This document shows, in pieces, positions 23,901 to 37,852 of a DNA stretch of 64,000 bases (its first letter is position 1; every line of letters starts with the position of its first letter). The position numbers were made by a program, and so were the translations under genes. This DNA is from Paramacrobiotus metropolitanus (taxonomy: Eukaryota; Tardigrada; Eutardigrada; Parachela; Macrobiotidae). The stretch spans positions 164,158 through 228,157 of the forward strand of contig NW_026570386.1 in the NCBI RefSeq assembly GCF_019649055.1, written 5' to 3'. The notes beneath the pieces were generated by a model. The model searched no databases, was not told the DNA's origin, and worked only from the letters and a program-made list of their open reading frames with translations.

Positions 23901-24957
23901 CACATCATTATCATCCGGTTTGGCTCGAAAGATTAGAGAGCTGTACGTGCCATTGACACTCGACGATTCGCCCACAGCGTATCCCGCATTATCTTTAAAA
24001 GAACACACACAACAGTTTGGACAAGAATTCCACAAGTTGAAAATACGAAGTGTGAAAAATACTTGAGATTAGGCACTTGTTGCATTGTACAATGGATTAC
24101 CTCTCGTATCGACTTGCTTCGAGCTGCGATACCACACAAGTTTTGGAGTGGGTCGTCCATCGGGCACAAAACACGTCAAATTGACCATTTCCCCCATGCG
24201 AACTTTGAGATTACTGCCGGTGGCGGAGGCCGGTGAACGTGATGAACCAATAAATATAACGATATCCGAAGGAGGAACTGCAAGCATTTATCCAAAATTT
24301 ATATTAACGGTACACCATAATCCTCTTGTAATACTCTTCTTTCAACGCTCAAAGTGAAAATAAAAATGCAGAACTGCAAGCAGTTATCGTGAACCAATTT
24401 TTCCACTTTCATGTACTTATGTCCAAATGAGACGAATCAAACACATAAAAATATTTACATAAGAAAATATGTTTATACAGCTGCGAAGTCGTTGCACATC
24501 CCAGAAAAAAATTCAAGCGATTGAAAAGTGAAATTATACTGCCGAAATTAATCGGTTTAAGTGGTCGATCTCAACAGAAGTTACGTGGCTTACCCAATAC
24601 TTTCAAATATGCTAACATGATGGTGGGAAAAACAGCATCAGAATTCGGTGGATATGCGAAACAGCTAACGCTGTCGTCGTCGTCCGCGGTGACATTGGCG
24701 ATGGTCAGAACGTGCAGCCCGGTAGGGCCCTTGTAATCCGTACTATACCGTTGATTCTTGGAGCTACCGGGATCACCTTCCAAAAAAATTAGCCGGTCTC
24801 CATGCTTCCAACCAGTCCTCCGACTAGAGGCTACCCGGCAAGCAAATGTCGCTGTTTGGCCCAAATGAACTGTCTGATTTTCCATAGGTTCTGAGAAAAT
24901 TGCGGGAGTCGTGGACTCTACTGCGGCAATGTGTCCTACAATTATAATAAAAGCCAT
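21000..24957 (-). CDS. Four-Ig transmembrane cell-adhesion receptor (Kirre/nephrin/sidestep-like)
   Basis: Eight exons join in phase: 24957-24594, 24277-24101, 23992-23828, 23646-23329, 22923-22756, 22426-22055, 21623-21375, 21250-21000, about 687 aa. All seven introns are phase 1, typical of shuffled Ig modules. The ATG at 24957 has an ideal context (ACCATGG) and begins a short signal peptide (MAFIIIVGHIAAV). Ig1 is V-like (TATFACRV...SVSCFAY). Ig2 (VNLTCFVPDGRPTPKLVWYR...DFTCQA), Ig3 (FRLLCSSDGGNPIPQLTWFR...LKCEAVN) and Ig4 (LDVNCTS...ITWTINN...SVTCQAAN) are C2-type, linked by VPPS segments as in Kirre/nephrin. A helix (VAVSASVGGAVFCALLGCLIYVL) precedes a roughly 190-residue cytoplasmic tail with Ser- and Tyr-rich stretches, ending GHLV. 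It probably acts in neural or muscle cell recognition. The exact subfamily is not assignable. Confidence 0.87.
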
Positions 24958-25001
24958 GGTCAGTTTAACGTATATGTTTCTTATGTCATGTACATGCGTG
25001 T

Positions 25002-25011
25002 GGCTTATATA
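25002..25011 (-). promoter_or_regulatory. TATA-like box upstream of Ig receptor
   Basis: The minus strand reads TATATAAGCC about 50 nt before the receptor ATG at 24957, which would place transcription start near 24980 with a very short leader. Position and sequence fit a core promoter, but it is not proven. Confidence 0.35.
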
Positions 25012-26469
25012 ATATAGGCATACGCTTGAATTATGCACTTAAAACAAAAGCGAAATATACGATACAGAAATAAGAACAGAGCGTTTCTATACCATGTACA
25101 CGTGCATTCGAGGATACAGTACTCATAATCACATCTTGATTTTCATATCGTATACCGTTAGACACTAGGTAACTGTCGGTTTTTCTACTGTATGGGAACC
25201 GGAAACTACTTGTCACGATCAGCTTAAATGATATTATAATAAATCCATACATCTCTGGTCAAACACGACGTATTCCCTTATTGGCGCTTTAATTCATTTG
25301 ATAGCATTCATTGTGAGTACGGGAATGCTAGAGCGGAATTTTCAAAGACAGCTCTATAGTGTGGCAAATATTGACGTAAGAACTTAATGACACTATTTTA
25401 ACGTGTCATAATTCCGACACAGTCGCAGGCCGCTCGGCATGGCAATCAAACCACACAGCGATGCGTTGCTTGTAATAATGAAAATAACGGCTACATCCGT
25501 GTATAACATTTGCTCATCAAGTGCCCACTTGGACCATGTTTGAAAGTAATCAAAAATTCACGGGAGACTACCATTCAAGTGCAGGCCACGCTTGGATCTA
25601 CTTACATTTATCGCCACTAAAAATAAAAGAAATTCACCCGACTGTATCGATTCCAATTTTAACCAAGCCTAACCCCGACTCAATCATAGTGATACAATCA
25701 AAATGAAAACATGATTATGTTTTGTTTAGTTATATAAATATCTATGTTGCGATTCATGGACTCTGAAGCTATCAAATCGGCATAAAGTTAACCCGCTGTC
25801 AGAATCTGCTGACCACTGCTGGGCACAGCTTATACAGTAATGTATTCGATCATACTAAAATTCATTCAGCTGGAACGACTGAAAATGAGGGTTTTCATGA
25901 ATGATTTTTCATTTTATTGTTAATGGAAGGTAACTACCGTCTGTCGCAGATGCGTCAGAATGATGAAAAGCGTAATAACAAGTAAATTCTGCAAACGCAA
26001 TTTTGTCAACTGATTTTGACCGGATTGTTGTTCGAGCGAAATTCTATCGTTTTACAGCACGAGTACAGGACTTACACAGTCTGTTTTTCCAGAGCTACAC
26101 CGTATGCGAAGTTTCTTGATAATAATAACATTTATGAAGACACAAATCGGATAATGGTACGATAACATACAGACATCTGTACGTACTAAGTATATATGGT
26201 CCAGTTATTGTGGATGGCCCATATCTAACTAAAGAGCACTAACTAAACTACTGATCTTCTACAGAAATTTTGGGAGAGCAAGCTGATTGCGCACGTTAAA
26301 GACTTAAGGTACCCTTCGTAATTCTTTCTAACACATTAGATGAGCATGTTGAATTTGCTTTTTGCTCGTGATATTCAGATTAATATTTGACCATTCCGAG
26401 AGATGAAGGTATTTTTCCCGCTGCGCATATCAAATGTCGTAACACGGGTAATGCTGTTTATTCACTCGG

Positions 26470-26663
26470 TTAAGCAAGCGGATCCCTCAGCTCAGTTAAA
26501 ATCAGCCCCAAAGTGCACTCTAACTCTCCGCCGGCAGAATCCCCAATTTTAAATCCATCAGAACTAATCAATACTCGTTCCGCATCACTAATTTTGCAAA
26601 ATTCGACACATGCTTCACATATAATACAAACAGACCCCATTTCCCCCGATTTAGCTTTGTGCA
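26470..26663 (-). CDS. Candidate terminal exon of an unknown gene
   Basis: On the minus strand a TTTTGCAG acceptor is followed by 64 open codons and TAA, with AATAAA only 8 nt beyond the stop (26457-26462). The peptide is Cys-rich near its start (SVCIICEACVEFC) and then acidic and amphipathic (ISDAERVLISSDGFKIGDSAG...LTEL), which could be the end of a zinc-binding module. I find no matching upstream exon, so this may be chance. Confidence 0.22.
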
Positions 26664-29600
26664 CTGCAAAATGGCTTCTCTCGCTGCATACATGCGGGTT
26701 ATGAAACTGACATGAATGAATTATAGCTTGATTGCAGAGTCACATACTTAATAGACAAATAAAAGAGCAATAAATTTTTGCCGTATGTCGTTTATGTACC
26801 ATGAGGATTTCGCGCTCTTAACAAAATCTACAATATAAACATACAGAGGCGAAAGATGCTGCGCCGGGGACACTGTTATTCATCATCTTCATCGTCATGT
26901 ATTCTTCACCAGAGGCGACTTTCAGCCACAGTTCACGGTCACGAAAACATAATCCATAACATTATATGACCGTCACATCCTACCATTAACAATGTGATCG
27001 ATAAATTAAACACACATTTTAACCACTAAAATGTTACTATTTCTCTCGTACCAAGTGCAAAACATTCGAGTAACAATGTAAGCCTCTTTATATTGCAGCC
27101 AAATACTGTACTTAAACCCACGTTTCCGCTGTTCAGAATGGAAACCCTTAATATTGCGCCGGCTAGGCGTAATATGCTTTTACACAGCGTTCAATAACAA
27201 TTAGCTCGGCTGGTCAGTGATGCATAAATGGATCAACTGCAATCTGTTTGCTTGAAATATCAACCCAGTGCTGACAAGCTACGCGGTGTTGTGGACGATC
27301 CAGGGCGCCGGCGATCACGATTTCCTTAGAATAACAATGGTCACAAAAGTTCCATCATACGGATCATTTTCACATTAACCCCCAGTAAACTAGTTTAAAT
27401 TTAGCGCGCAGAGCCTCTCTCAGTTTTCCATGCAAAATCCCTTTCTGAGGCTTTCACACTCTGTTCCCCGTGATCTAAACAATCAATCGCCAACGATCAA
27501 CCTATCCACCTAAATCCGGTCAGCTAAGAGAGCGCGAAATAGCCAGCACGCCTAACGATTACAAAGCATAAAGTGGTGTGCTTCCGACTGGTGGTATTGG
27601 CACCGTACTGCACCTCGCCGATCGGCTAAGGCGGATATTATGGGCTTATTAGTGCTGTCAAGCAAAACAGATATCGTTAGCAGCAGCGAGCAGAATACAC
27701 TGCGAAACACAAAACAATTTAAATTTTTAAAAAAAGTGCTTTCAGCTTCCAGTTGATAAGTAAGTGTGTCAATTGTCAAATTGTCCAGTGAACAACGCCA
27801 CCTATAAGCATAGCCACTGAAATCGGCGTTTTAGTATTTACAAAAACTTCAGTACTTCAGCTGAACTCCGTTATACTGCAACTGGTCGCAAATACACAGA
27901 CAAACAATTTAACAGCACCTATTGTATCAGCACCTAGGTATCAGTCACAGATTTTTAAAAAATATCGAAGCGTCGTCTTCCTTACAAATATTTTACTAAG
28001 TCAACACGTGGGAACGACCACCAACAAGTCTAAGAATCTGATACTGACCCTGGAACCGCGCTAAAATGCGCTTCAATTAGAATCTCAATATCAGGCGTGA
28101 ATTTGAGACGAAAACCCGAACTTCTCACAGAAGAGAATTTCTGGATTACGTATGTCATGATCACTACTTGTCAACGGCATTTCCTGTTTTCTGCTAAATT
28201 TCCACTGAACACTTCCATAAGTGCAACAGAGTCAGTCACTTGTGTATAAATACAATTCTGACATGCTAGTGATTATCGCGCTGGTCAGTTCGTGCTTAAT
28301 GACCTGAGAGGAACTCGATCTCCTCTTTTACTCTGCGTCCGAATCAGACTGATTGTATAAAACGTTAAAATTTCCTCTCCTTCATCCACAGTCTAATTCA
28401 CAACAAATTCCTAGACGTATATCCATTTGAGAAGTCGTGCAATACAGAGAACAGTAAATCACTGTTGTCTGCCGCAATTCCGCTATCAATAAGTTCTCGT
28501 CGTGCGGAACCAATGTACACAGTGCATTCATACCAAGTTCACCATGGACGGACACTAAAAGCACGCTGTTTTCCTTTCGCCCCCTCGAGTCAGCTAACTG
28601 GTTCGAGATGGCAACAGGAAATTACCACTAATTCAATTACATACACTCGCCGTCGCCAATTTGTCGCTTGTACTCTTATATGCCCTTAGCGTACGGCTCA
28701 GCGAGTTACTCGAGCGAACTGGACTATGGTCAAGCAGTTAAAAAGAAGTTTCTGGATTATAATTGGTCGTGCATTCAGATTGCTGTTTCGCTTTCCCGGT
28801 GTCATAAAATCAAATCGTCCTATACCTAGTTATCCGTATCACTCATTAAATATTAAAAACATTCCCGCAAATGCAAACAGCCCAGGCGGAATTCATGCTA
28901 CCTAAACGTAACCTAGCCATCAGCATACATACTGCCCATTTTACATGCGCGCTTATTGTTAGATCTATATTATAGTATGTGGGGAACGACACTTCTATAC
29001 ATACATAAACATGATATACATTTTCCGCATTTTTTGCTTTCGTTACTTACGCGAGCGATTTATACAGAAGTTGTATTTCAGAACAATCAACAACGTAAAG
29101 AGGAACAAACTTAGATCTTAAAGTCTGCCAAAGGCACTAATCATTCTTTTCCATTTTCCAATAGACAATTTTAGAGTAGGAGGCGCTGGAAGTCTTGAAG
29201 ATGTTGTTCACTTATGACCATCACGCAAATGTCGACTAAAGTGACCGATAACTACTGTTTTCCAGTTATGCCGCAGTGGTCCTATCCGTCCACTTGATCG
29301 GCCTTCCACGGAAACACTTTTCCCTCGGGTTCTTTTCTTTACGTCCTTTTCAAATTGTTCAGACAAGATGATAAGAAAATAGCTTACCATTTAATTTTAA
29401 TGCAGCGCAAATGCCAATCATCTTCTAATGGTCCTACAATTTACAGCTTATACACTGAGCAGTGTACAATACATTAACACTCCTTATAATCAAATGTTAT
29501 ACTCTTATTTGCATGAACAATCTAACTAAAACTAAAATGCATGCATATCTATATAATATTCATAATTCTCACCCTTTATCAGGGTATATGTATCTGTAGT

Positions 29601-32600
29601 TAGTTAGCAGTTGACATGCATCTCAGTATATGTATTAGCTGCATGAAATGTGTGTTTCAGATGTTTCTTTTGTGAGATGCAATAAATATATCAGAAATAA
29701 ATATTTCCCTAAGTTCTCACAATCTTAAAACCACCGCATACAAAATACCGCTTGACCTATACAGAGCCCTTTTGCTCATAATATAAACTAGGCTCTTGAC
29801 GAGCACTGGCGAATCGATCCATTTCAAAAAATCAATTATGATTATACTGATCGCCAAGAGATAAATTTAGCAACATAATCCTATCCAAATACAACATGAT
29901 ACAGTACGACACCCAGTGCGAGTTTATTGACACAGTTTTACAATGTTTATTTACAGTGCAGCTAGGTACTTCTCTTAAATATCGATATTTCACAATCTGC
30001 ATAAATTATTAACCTATGGCGCAATCATCCGTTCCGCACTTTGGAAACCGGCATACCACTAATGCATATGCACACTTCGTGTGGCGTTTTAACAGTACAG
30101 TTCGAATTCATGGCAATCCAATTAAAGATCGGCCAACACCTCAAAGAACAATAATGTATAAGAAGCGCGCTGATAAGATTATCGAATGTAAAAAACCCTC
30201 AGACAGAAGATTAAAGGACACATAAGTAAGCTCGAGAAAAGTATTCAAATAAAATGATTGCATATATTTTGTTCGGAAACCCTGCTGAGAAAACTATCAT
30301 TGTTTCCAACAACACGCTTCTAAATTAATGTGTATAACAATGTCAAAAGGCTAAAACATCAGCATCGCCGCACACACGCACGCTAACCACAAAATGTAAA
30401 AAGAGTGCGAATATACACATCATTTAAAAAACACAGCCGCCCCACCATGAGCTGCGCAGTTTGACATGTCGTAAGTCGGACACGTTTTTCCTCGTACACA
30501 TATGCGAATGATTAATTGCAGAGGATTACAGAAAATGGTTCTGCAGAGGAGGTTGTTACACTCTATAATTTGCTGTCATCTTTACCTTACAGCACACATA
30601 TCCTGAGTGGACGTAATACCAATATGTCCACCACAGTCCTGCGCATTTTGACCAGCAACCAATTATTAAATCTACAATTACCAATTTTTTACAGCGCAGT
30701 ACAAGCGTTCATAGATAATAGCAACGCCTTACCAGTATATGTCAAAAAAAACCGACGATGTCCTAGAACCTTACATCCGATAGTTTCATTATGGATATTA
30801 CCTAAATCTAACACGGCAGGTAGCGACAAAAAATACGTGGCGACATGCAGAGAAATATGGTAATTGCGATCCGGTAATGTGTACCGCTTGTAATGTACGC
30901 CTCAAAGATTAAACACCAGATGTCCTTCTCATTTTCACACATCCTTCGCGGAAGAGATATCTTCAAGTTCAACCACCGTAACTAATTCTCTAGTTATCGA
31001 GTGCGCCAATAAACCTGTTACATAAGTTTAATCCAATCAAGTATTCCGAAATACAATAATGAACAAACTCTCCAAAAATCTAACAGCTTTAGCCAGCGAA
31101 AGAGATACGCGCAACGCAGCGTTCAAGATGTAGATGCTAGAACAAGATGTTTTAGTTTGTTTAGACAATTGTGCCATGGACCAACAATAATGCCTGCCTT
31201 AGATTACAGAGAAGATTATCATACGTTAATAATCCTAGGTATTTCATTCAATACCCCGGTCAAAAGATAACAATCCAGCTTCCCCGTGGCCTGAATGAAA
31301 TCTAGCAAATGAAACAATATCAAACGCTTGCCGTCGCACGGCAAAACAATACCACAACAGAAAGCGAGCTGACTGGTACCAAACTAGCGGACATACGAGG
31401 ATAACATCGTATTAGGCTATTAGCCAATCTTCGTAACAAAACTACTTCTTACTGGGAATTTATACAAGACTTGTAAGGACACCGGTCAGGAACATATTCA
31501 GAATTTCAAATCATTACTTACATATTAATTACGGATTGCGGATGCGCTTACTGGCACAAAAACTTTAAATTTTAATGCGATCTCGCGGTGTACTGGAACA
31601 CAATAAATCATACATATTTTACAACAGCTACACTGATGTCGTACAAGTACAGGTATTTGCTTTAAACACACTCCGACTTTCTATAAAAATCCAACCCTAT
31701 ATGATCCATACTTGATCAGTTAACCTGCGTGTGGTCTAGTTCAATAATGTCAAATTCATGCGCACTGACAGTAGAAAACATTTCCCCTATAGTCTGATAT
31801 GATCTCCGGTAGTGGCTTTTCTGACATGAATCAGTTTACGGATTTCATCAGCTAGCAAGAGAGAATATGCTTGCCGAACAAGCGGATTACGGGGCTTGAT
31901 ACTTCGTAAATCTTTAAAGCAAAGCTCAGAGAGCTGTAAGCTCCATTTCGTTCCCTGTCAAATAACTTTAAGAAAAACGCCCAGAATCCATCTTGGTTAA
32001 TAACGTCAATGTCTGTTTTTGCGCATCACTAAACCCTCCTTCGGTAATATAGCTAAAAGAAGCGCCATCCCCTCCTCACAACTGCCTGTGATAGATAAAT
32101 ATGAATTACCGGCTACTGTCCTCTTGTATGACCGTCAATACGAAACGAAATACGTGAAGACGGAGCAGCGGAACAGAACAGATGACATGCTTTGTTAAAT
32201 GCTCGTACCGTACCCGGCGCAATATAATTGCCATGTTGCACATGATAATCATTCGTGTCACAGTTTTTACTGCTTATGATATTGTCTTACAAAACAAATT
32301 TCTGATCTGTAACAAGGCGGTCATCGGCACGCATAGCATAGCATCAGTACAGCTGGTCAATGCGAAATTTCCACTTTAGCGCAAACGAAAAGCTGCGAAA
32401 GTGCAAATCCATAATATATTACTACAACATGTGCTTGATATTCTGTAGTAGCTGCCACTGAATCGTTCTTCTGTTTTTTTCTGTGACTAATTTTTCTACA
32501 CTTTGGATGGATGCCTCTGTTACCGTGAAACCAATCCGACATAATTTCCTATTCAGGATTTGTGTATGACCGCATGGTTAAGCCTATATCGATAAATATA

Positions 32601-35600
32601 ATTATATGCTAATCTAATCACTCAGCTAATGAATCACCTTTTATTTGAGCATCAGACCATCTGATAACATCCATGTATTCCATAATTTGCAACTTAGCTG
32701 ACTGGTGTAATATCAACCATTCAAAAAGCTAAACAACCCTCAAACACAAACTTTTCAATATTTTTCTTGTACCCCACACTACAAAGCAAAGGAATTCTCT
32801 CGTAGCATCGCTTGATAATCCGCCATAAAGCGGGCCATGCAACAGCACAAACTCTCAAACATAATTGTACTTTACAACCCATACAAATGGCAACCGGTTA
32901 TGTGGATGCTTTCTTTAACGATGCCTTGCATTGGTTTCTTAATCAACAATTTTGACGTCTGCCATGGCAGTCCGCATGCACACCGCCAGGAGGTGCCCTG
33001 TACCGTATGTCCATATTTGCACGATGCTAATCAAACCACATTTCTCGTATAAACCCAAACGAGAGAAAGATAGACAATTCTATTCAATATCGCACAGCAG
33101 TACGGCGGCGTCTGTTTAATAACAATAATTGCTGTCTATATGCAGTTTATTTTCTCTAGCTCGAGGTTTTACAATCCCAGTAGTCTGCTGTATGCACAAG
33201 CATCGGTTATCAAATAGCGTGTGGACATGGAAAACCATAATAAGAATACGTACACAAAAACCTAACCAATATCGGAATGTTAAATTGTCATGGCTGATTA
33301 ATTAATAACTGATTAATAACCGTAATGCCCGCAGTAGTTAAGAGAACGCAGCCTCGGATTTCATATCCGAGATACTTCTCACGGTCGGCTAAACTAAAAA
33401 CCGGACGGAAATAAATATTCCACAAAATTGCAAGATTTTTAATAGTGGCCTTTATACGTCGGATTGCTTGACTGACTCCAGGGAAATGCTTTTGTTTTAA
33501 AACAGTGTGTCAAATTTACAGGCAATGTGGGTCAATCCGGTTTGTTAAAAAACATTTACGCTTCAGTGCCCGTTAAACGGTTCCCAAATGACTCACTATT
33601 TGCCACCGTATCGCCAGTATTTCTAATTTTTCATCTAGTAAATCAAACCAATCCGCTATTCTATTAAATTTTTAAAGTTTAAGCAGGTCAGGCTAAGGAT
33701 CGAATTATATGCGTTATTAACTGGTCTGCGGTACTTAAACCAAATTTTACATAATATACAATTACATAAGCCACTATCTATTTTATTTTTAAGACTGATC
33801 ATGCCATATACTGTAAGTTCATTATCCATACGTTACGGGCATATGCAATTTCGTAAGCACGCGCTGTACTGTTACTGTATTAGTTAGCAAAATTGATTTA
33901 AACTTCGGTATGTACTAGCTTTAAGGGAGACCGTCATGATGTTTATTCACAATAAAAGTGGGTAACACATGGGACTGGGTGAGTGGCGTTTGATCTTTTG
34001 TACGGTTAAATGGCGGGACCATTAAGAGCCATATCGCTACAACCCGTTGAGCGCACATAGTCTATCCTTGTCCCTTGATGCAGCCGGTGCAGCAGATGCA
34101 ACTCGCTTATTATCATCCGTACCTGCCACGATCAACGCGGGATATCCCAGTCAAACGTTAACACTATTGTCTTCCTGAACTACTTGGCAGTTTGTAGGGA
34201 GCACTCTCGTGTTACACCTGGATACCATTTTTCCTCTCCCATGATTCCATATCACTAGCCTCTTTTAAACTAAAGGAGCGCGCACATTGTTCCGGGTAAA
34301 ATTATCAGAATGACAGAATACATATAATTCTGTATACAGACTATTTGTACCATAAAAGTGACCACCAACTGTCAAAACTTTTATTCGCACTCGTACATAT
34401 GCACCACAATGGACCTGCAGCTCTGACACATTAACATAAAAGATACATCCATCTCGGTATGGATGCTGATTCTTCCTTTTGCAGCGAGCAGACGCCTAAT
34501 CAGTGACCACTGGACGCTAAATTTCTGGTATCATCTGCAAATCTAGCGGGTCATAACTCTATGGAAATTAACAAAAGAATCCACACAAGATGCGTTTGAT
34601 GGAAGCAATCACAGACATCGTGTCTCTTGTCAAAACCCCTTCTCTTTTCTCTCTAACAGAGAATACTGACCAGTCGGCGTAAGAATCTTCACTATAATGG
34701 ATTACACGAGAATAATTATAGGGCTATCTGTGACTGCTCAACATCAAGTATCTGCCGAATATCTCCAACAGCTTAAGAATGCGGCTATCTCATCACAACT
34801 GTCTTCTGCCCTCTTGAGACGAATGATTACTGATCGCTGGCACCAGAACGATCCCCCAGCTGAAAACACAAATTAAAACAGCATCCGTAATTCTAATCCA
34901 ACTGACCGGTAACTATTTTAAGAATGAAGAACCCATGGAAAAAGTTATGTTTCTATGCCTCTAAAAACGACCGAATTTCTCGATTATCAAAACTTCAGAG
35001 AAGGCCAAAAAGGCAGTTCGCAGAGACAGGATACGAGATTTCCAGACATGCTTCAAAGAGGCAATCGTGATCATGGTCAGATCACTCCATCTTAAGCAGT
35101 GTCAGCACAAAGCGTGATGAACGCACCAAAGCAATCTGATCACTCTACTCTTGCTGCCCACCAAATACCGCTGCAGTCCAACACACTAGCCTTCTCAAAT
35201 TTCCGGTGGCCCACTAGGCTCAAACTGGGCTCGAAATCTTGGGCTATATAAATAGGTCTGAATGCGTGTACAAAGGCGAAAATGTTGCCCAGAGGTCTAT
35301 CTCAAGTGCTTATCTACCAAGACCAACCAAGCGTTTCGTAATGTTTCGTAAATGGACTGTGTATAAGTTGCCGCAATCGGAATAACACGAACACCGATAC
35401 TAGTAAGCAGTGCAGACCTATACACAGTTTACCACGCAATTATCAAATCTCACTAAAACTCTTCAAATCAGAATAAATACTTTCTATGATGCCCTAGTTT
35501 ACGAAAACATTTGTTCAAGCCACGAGGCAAAGCTCTTTCGAACCACGGAAAAGTTCAGAGATAAAACCAAAGCGTTTTCTATAACATCACGCCTTATTAT

Positions 35601-37420
35601 TTTCGTGTCTTATTTAGGAATATATATCTAACTAAGAAACTAAGAATATAACGGGTAACAAAATGCTTGAAAAATACGTACTCAGTAAATGACCAAACCA
35701 TACTGTAGTTACTCGAAACGTATGACCAGGCTTCTGCATTTTGAAGAAATCTTTACGGTTTCTTGTGATCCATCTGCTGCTTACTAATGAGAAACCCAGA
35801 ATCCAGACGTCGCTAACAAGATCTTTCATCGTAAAAATAATGAATGGTGCTGGTGCGATAATTGGGTAGGATCGTTTCAGTTACATTGGCGTGCACACGC
35901 GTCCTCGTACAAACACACGCATCTGCAATGTTTATTCTCTCCTTTTACGCTTTTTCCGTACAAAAACAGTTAGCGGGACTCTGCAGCCGGCGAACAAAAG
36001 CCGAGAGGAATAAAGAGGACAGAGAAACTATGGGTGAAGCTCGTTGCCCTCGAATAGCACACGGGGTAAACATGGAACAATTATATTTCGCTGGCAATTA
36101 ACATAAAAGTAGTGGCCCACTGTTAAATATACACAAACGTTAACGTAGTGGACTAAGCCGCTGAATGGGCAGCCATATATCAGTCATTTGCCGGTTGTAA
36201 GAGAAAAAAATCGATCCCCACAATTCCTTTATTCAATCAGTTTTTCTTCGGCTTTCTAACCGAATGCGAATGGATCGACAAATTCAATCCAATTGACATG
36301 TTCACTTTGTGAAAATTAGTTTGCGCCAGTTTTTTGTCCGTGCACTGGCCACGGCTTTAACTCTTCGGATTACGACATCATGGTGATCTATCTTTGCCTT
36401 TGAACGGCAACTGCGCAACGCACACATACACCGGGACGAAAAGTATGTTTGACAAGATACATAAAAGAGGGATAGATGACTATCGATTTGATTGTCAAGA
36501 CCTCTGTTTGTACAGTGCCCGGCTGCTCTTCATTTTACAGATGGTTTTTGTGTTTGTTTATTTCAATCAACGTAAACGGCTGCCACTCTCCATCTCTGAT
36601 CGCTACTTCGTCATGATCAGCCAATTCCCAACAGTATACAAGCCCTGATCGGTTAACCATGAAATTAAAACACAATTTGCTACAGCTAGAAAAAAATTAT
36701 GCTATTATCCGCGCTTATCATCCAAAACACATCATTCGGCACGCACGGACGGGATAACTACAGGCGCTGCTTTTAATCCGGCTTAGAGATGTTTTGTAGC
36801 TGCTACCATGCATTTGAATTGTGAATAGACGCACAGTTCTCGCAATCATATTTTAATAAGGGCTAACAAATTATTGTATTCGCACCTAATTCGATTATAT
36901 TATTTTACGCTATTTACTGTGCTCCTGGCTACCGCAGTCCGCACTGTAATTCCTGACAAAAAACGAAACACCAATATCGATCAGGTGTGGTTAGATTCTG
37001 AAAAACAGCCGAGAGAAACCTAAATTTCCACAAGCGCCTCGTCCACAAAATTAGCAATAAGTTAATAAACAGTTAGTTTTTCCAATCAGTATCAGTGGCA
37101 ACATCACGGATAATAACATCTGCCGTACGAGTATGCTCAGTATGAACTGACGGTCAACTGGATTGCAATCACTGATTTCCTATGCACCACCAGCAATGCA
37201 ACTACGGAACATTTAGAATTGGGCGATATCATTACACGAGGAATTTCAGTACACCAGCATTAAATTAGCGAATTTTTAATCAGCGTGGCTCTTCGTTCTT
37301 AGCCATTGTCCGTTTATCGCCACCACGTTTAGGAATGTGCTGGAAAATGCAGAATAGTAACATCACTTGAGCTAGATACCGTGGAAATAAAAAAGCCGAT
37401 AAGCTGTATGCCGGTAACTC

Positions 37421-37852
37421 ATGTTTACTATCCGCTGCCCTGGATATTTATTCCCTCTGACTTTTCTGGCTCAACAAAACTATCCCAAACAAATTGATTA
37501 TCAACTTATTCCAACAGAGTTGCGCAGGGAACACCCATTAATTACTTACCGAAATGATGAAAAATTCCGAACAGCAGAAGGAGTACAGAGGAATGAAGAG
37601 ATCGGAGAGAAAGATGAGGGAGACGAGACGACATCTTCGATGTTAGAATATATGGACGATAGATTGACGGCTCCATTCCAAACGCTACAAAATCATTACC
37701 GTCTTGTTCTCCAAGATACTACGGTAAACATACATGAAATCGGTGAGATATGCGAAAAATCTACAAGATTGCGCTTTATTAACGGTCTTGTAGCCTGCAG
37801 TCTTAAACCAATTAAAACGAACTGGTTAGTCAAAGGCAGAACTGTCTTGTGA
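37421..37852 (+). CDS. Isolated 143-codon ORF, unknown
   Basis: An ATG-initiated open frame with a charged centre (ERREHPL...NEEIGEKDEGDETTSSMLEY-like run) and no recognised domain. No flanking exons, no nearby polyadenylation signal. It is the longest ORF in the gene-poor region, and its length is only mildly unexpected by chance. Confidence 0.22.
   Translation: MFTIRCPGYLFPLTFLAQQNYPKQIDYQLIPTELRREHPLITYRNDEKFRTAEGVQRNEEIGEKDEGDETTSSMLEYMDDRLTAPFQTLQNHYRLVLQDTTVNIHEIGEICEKSTRLRFINGLVACSLKPIKTNWLVKGRTVL

Noticed and set aside
30516-30863. 115-codon plus-strand ORF in the desert
   Set aside because: Lacks an ATG at its start, has no recognised domain, no polyadenylation signal and no partner exons.
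35245-35254. Strong TATA-like box (TATATAAATA)
   Set aside because: No initiator or coding exon follows on the plus strand; AT-rich background makes chance likely.
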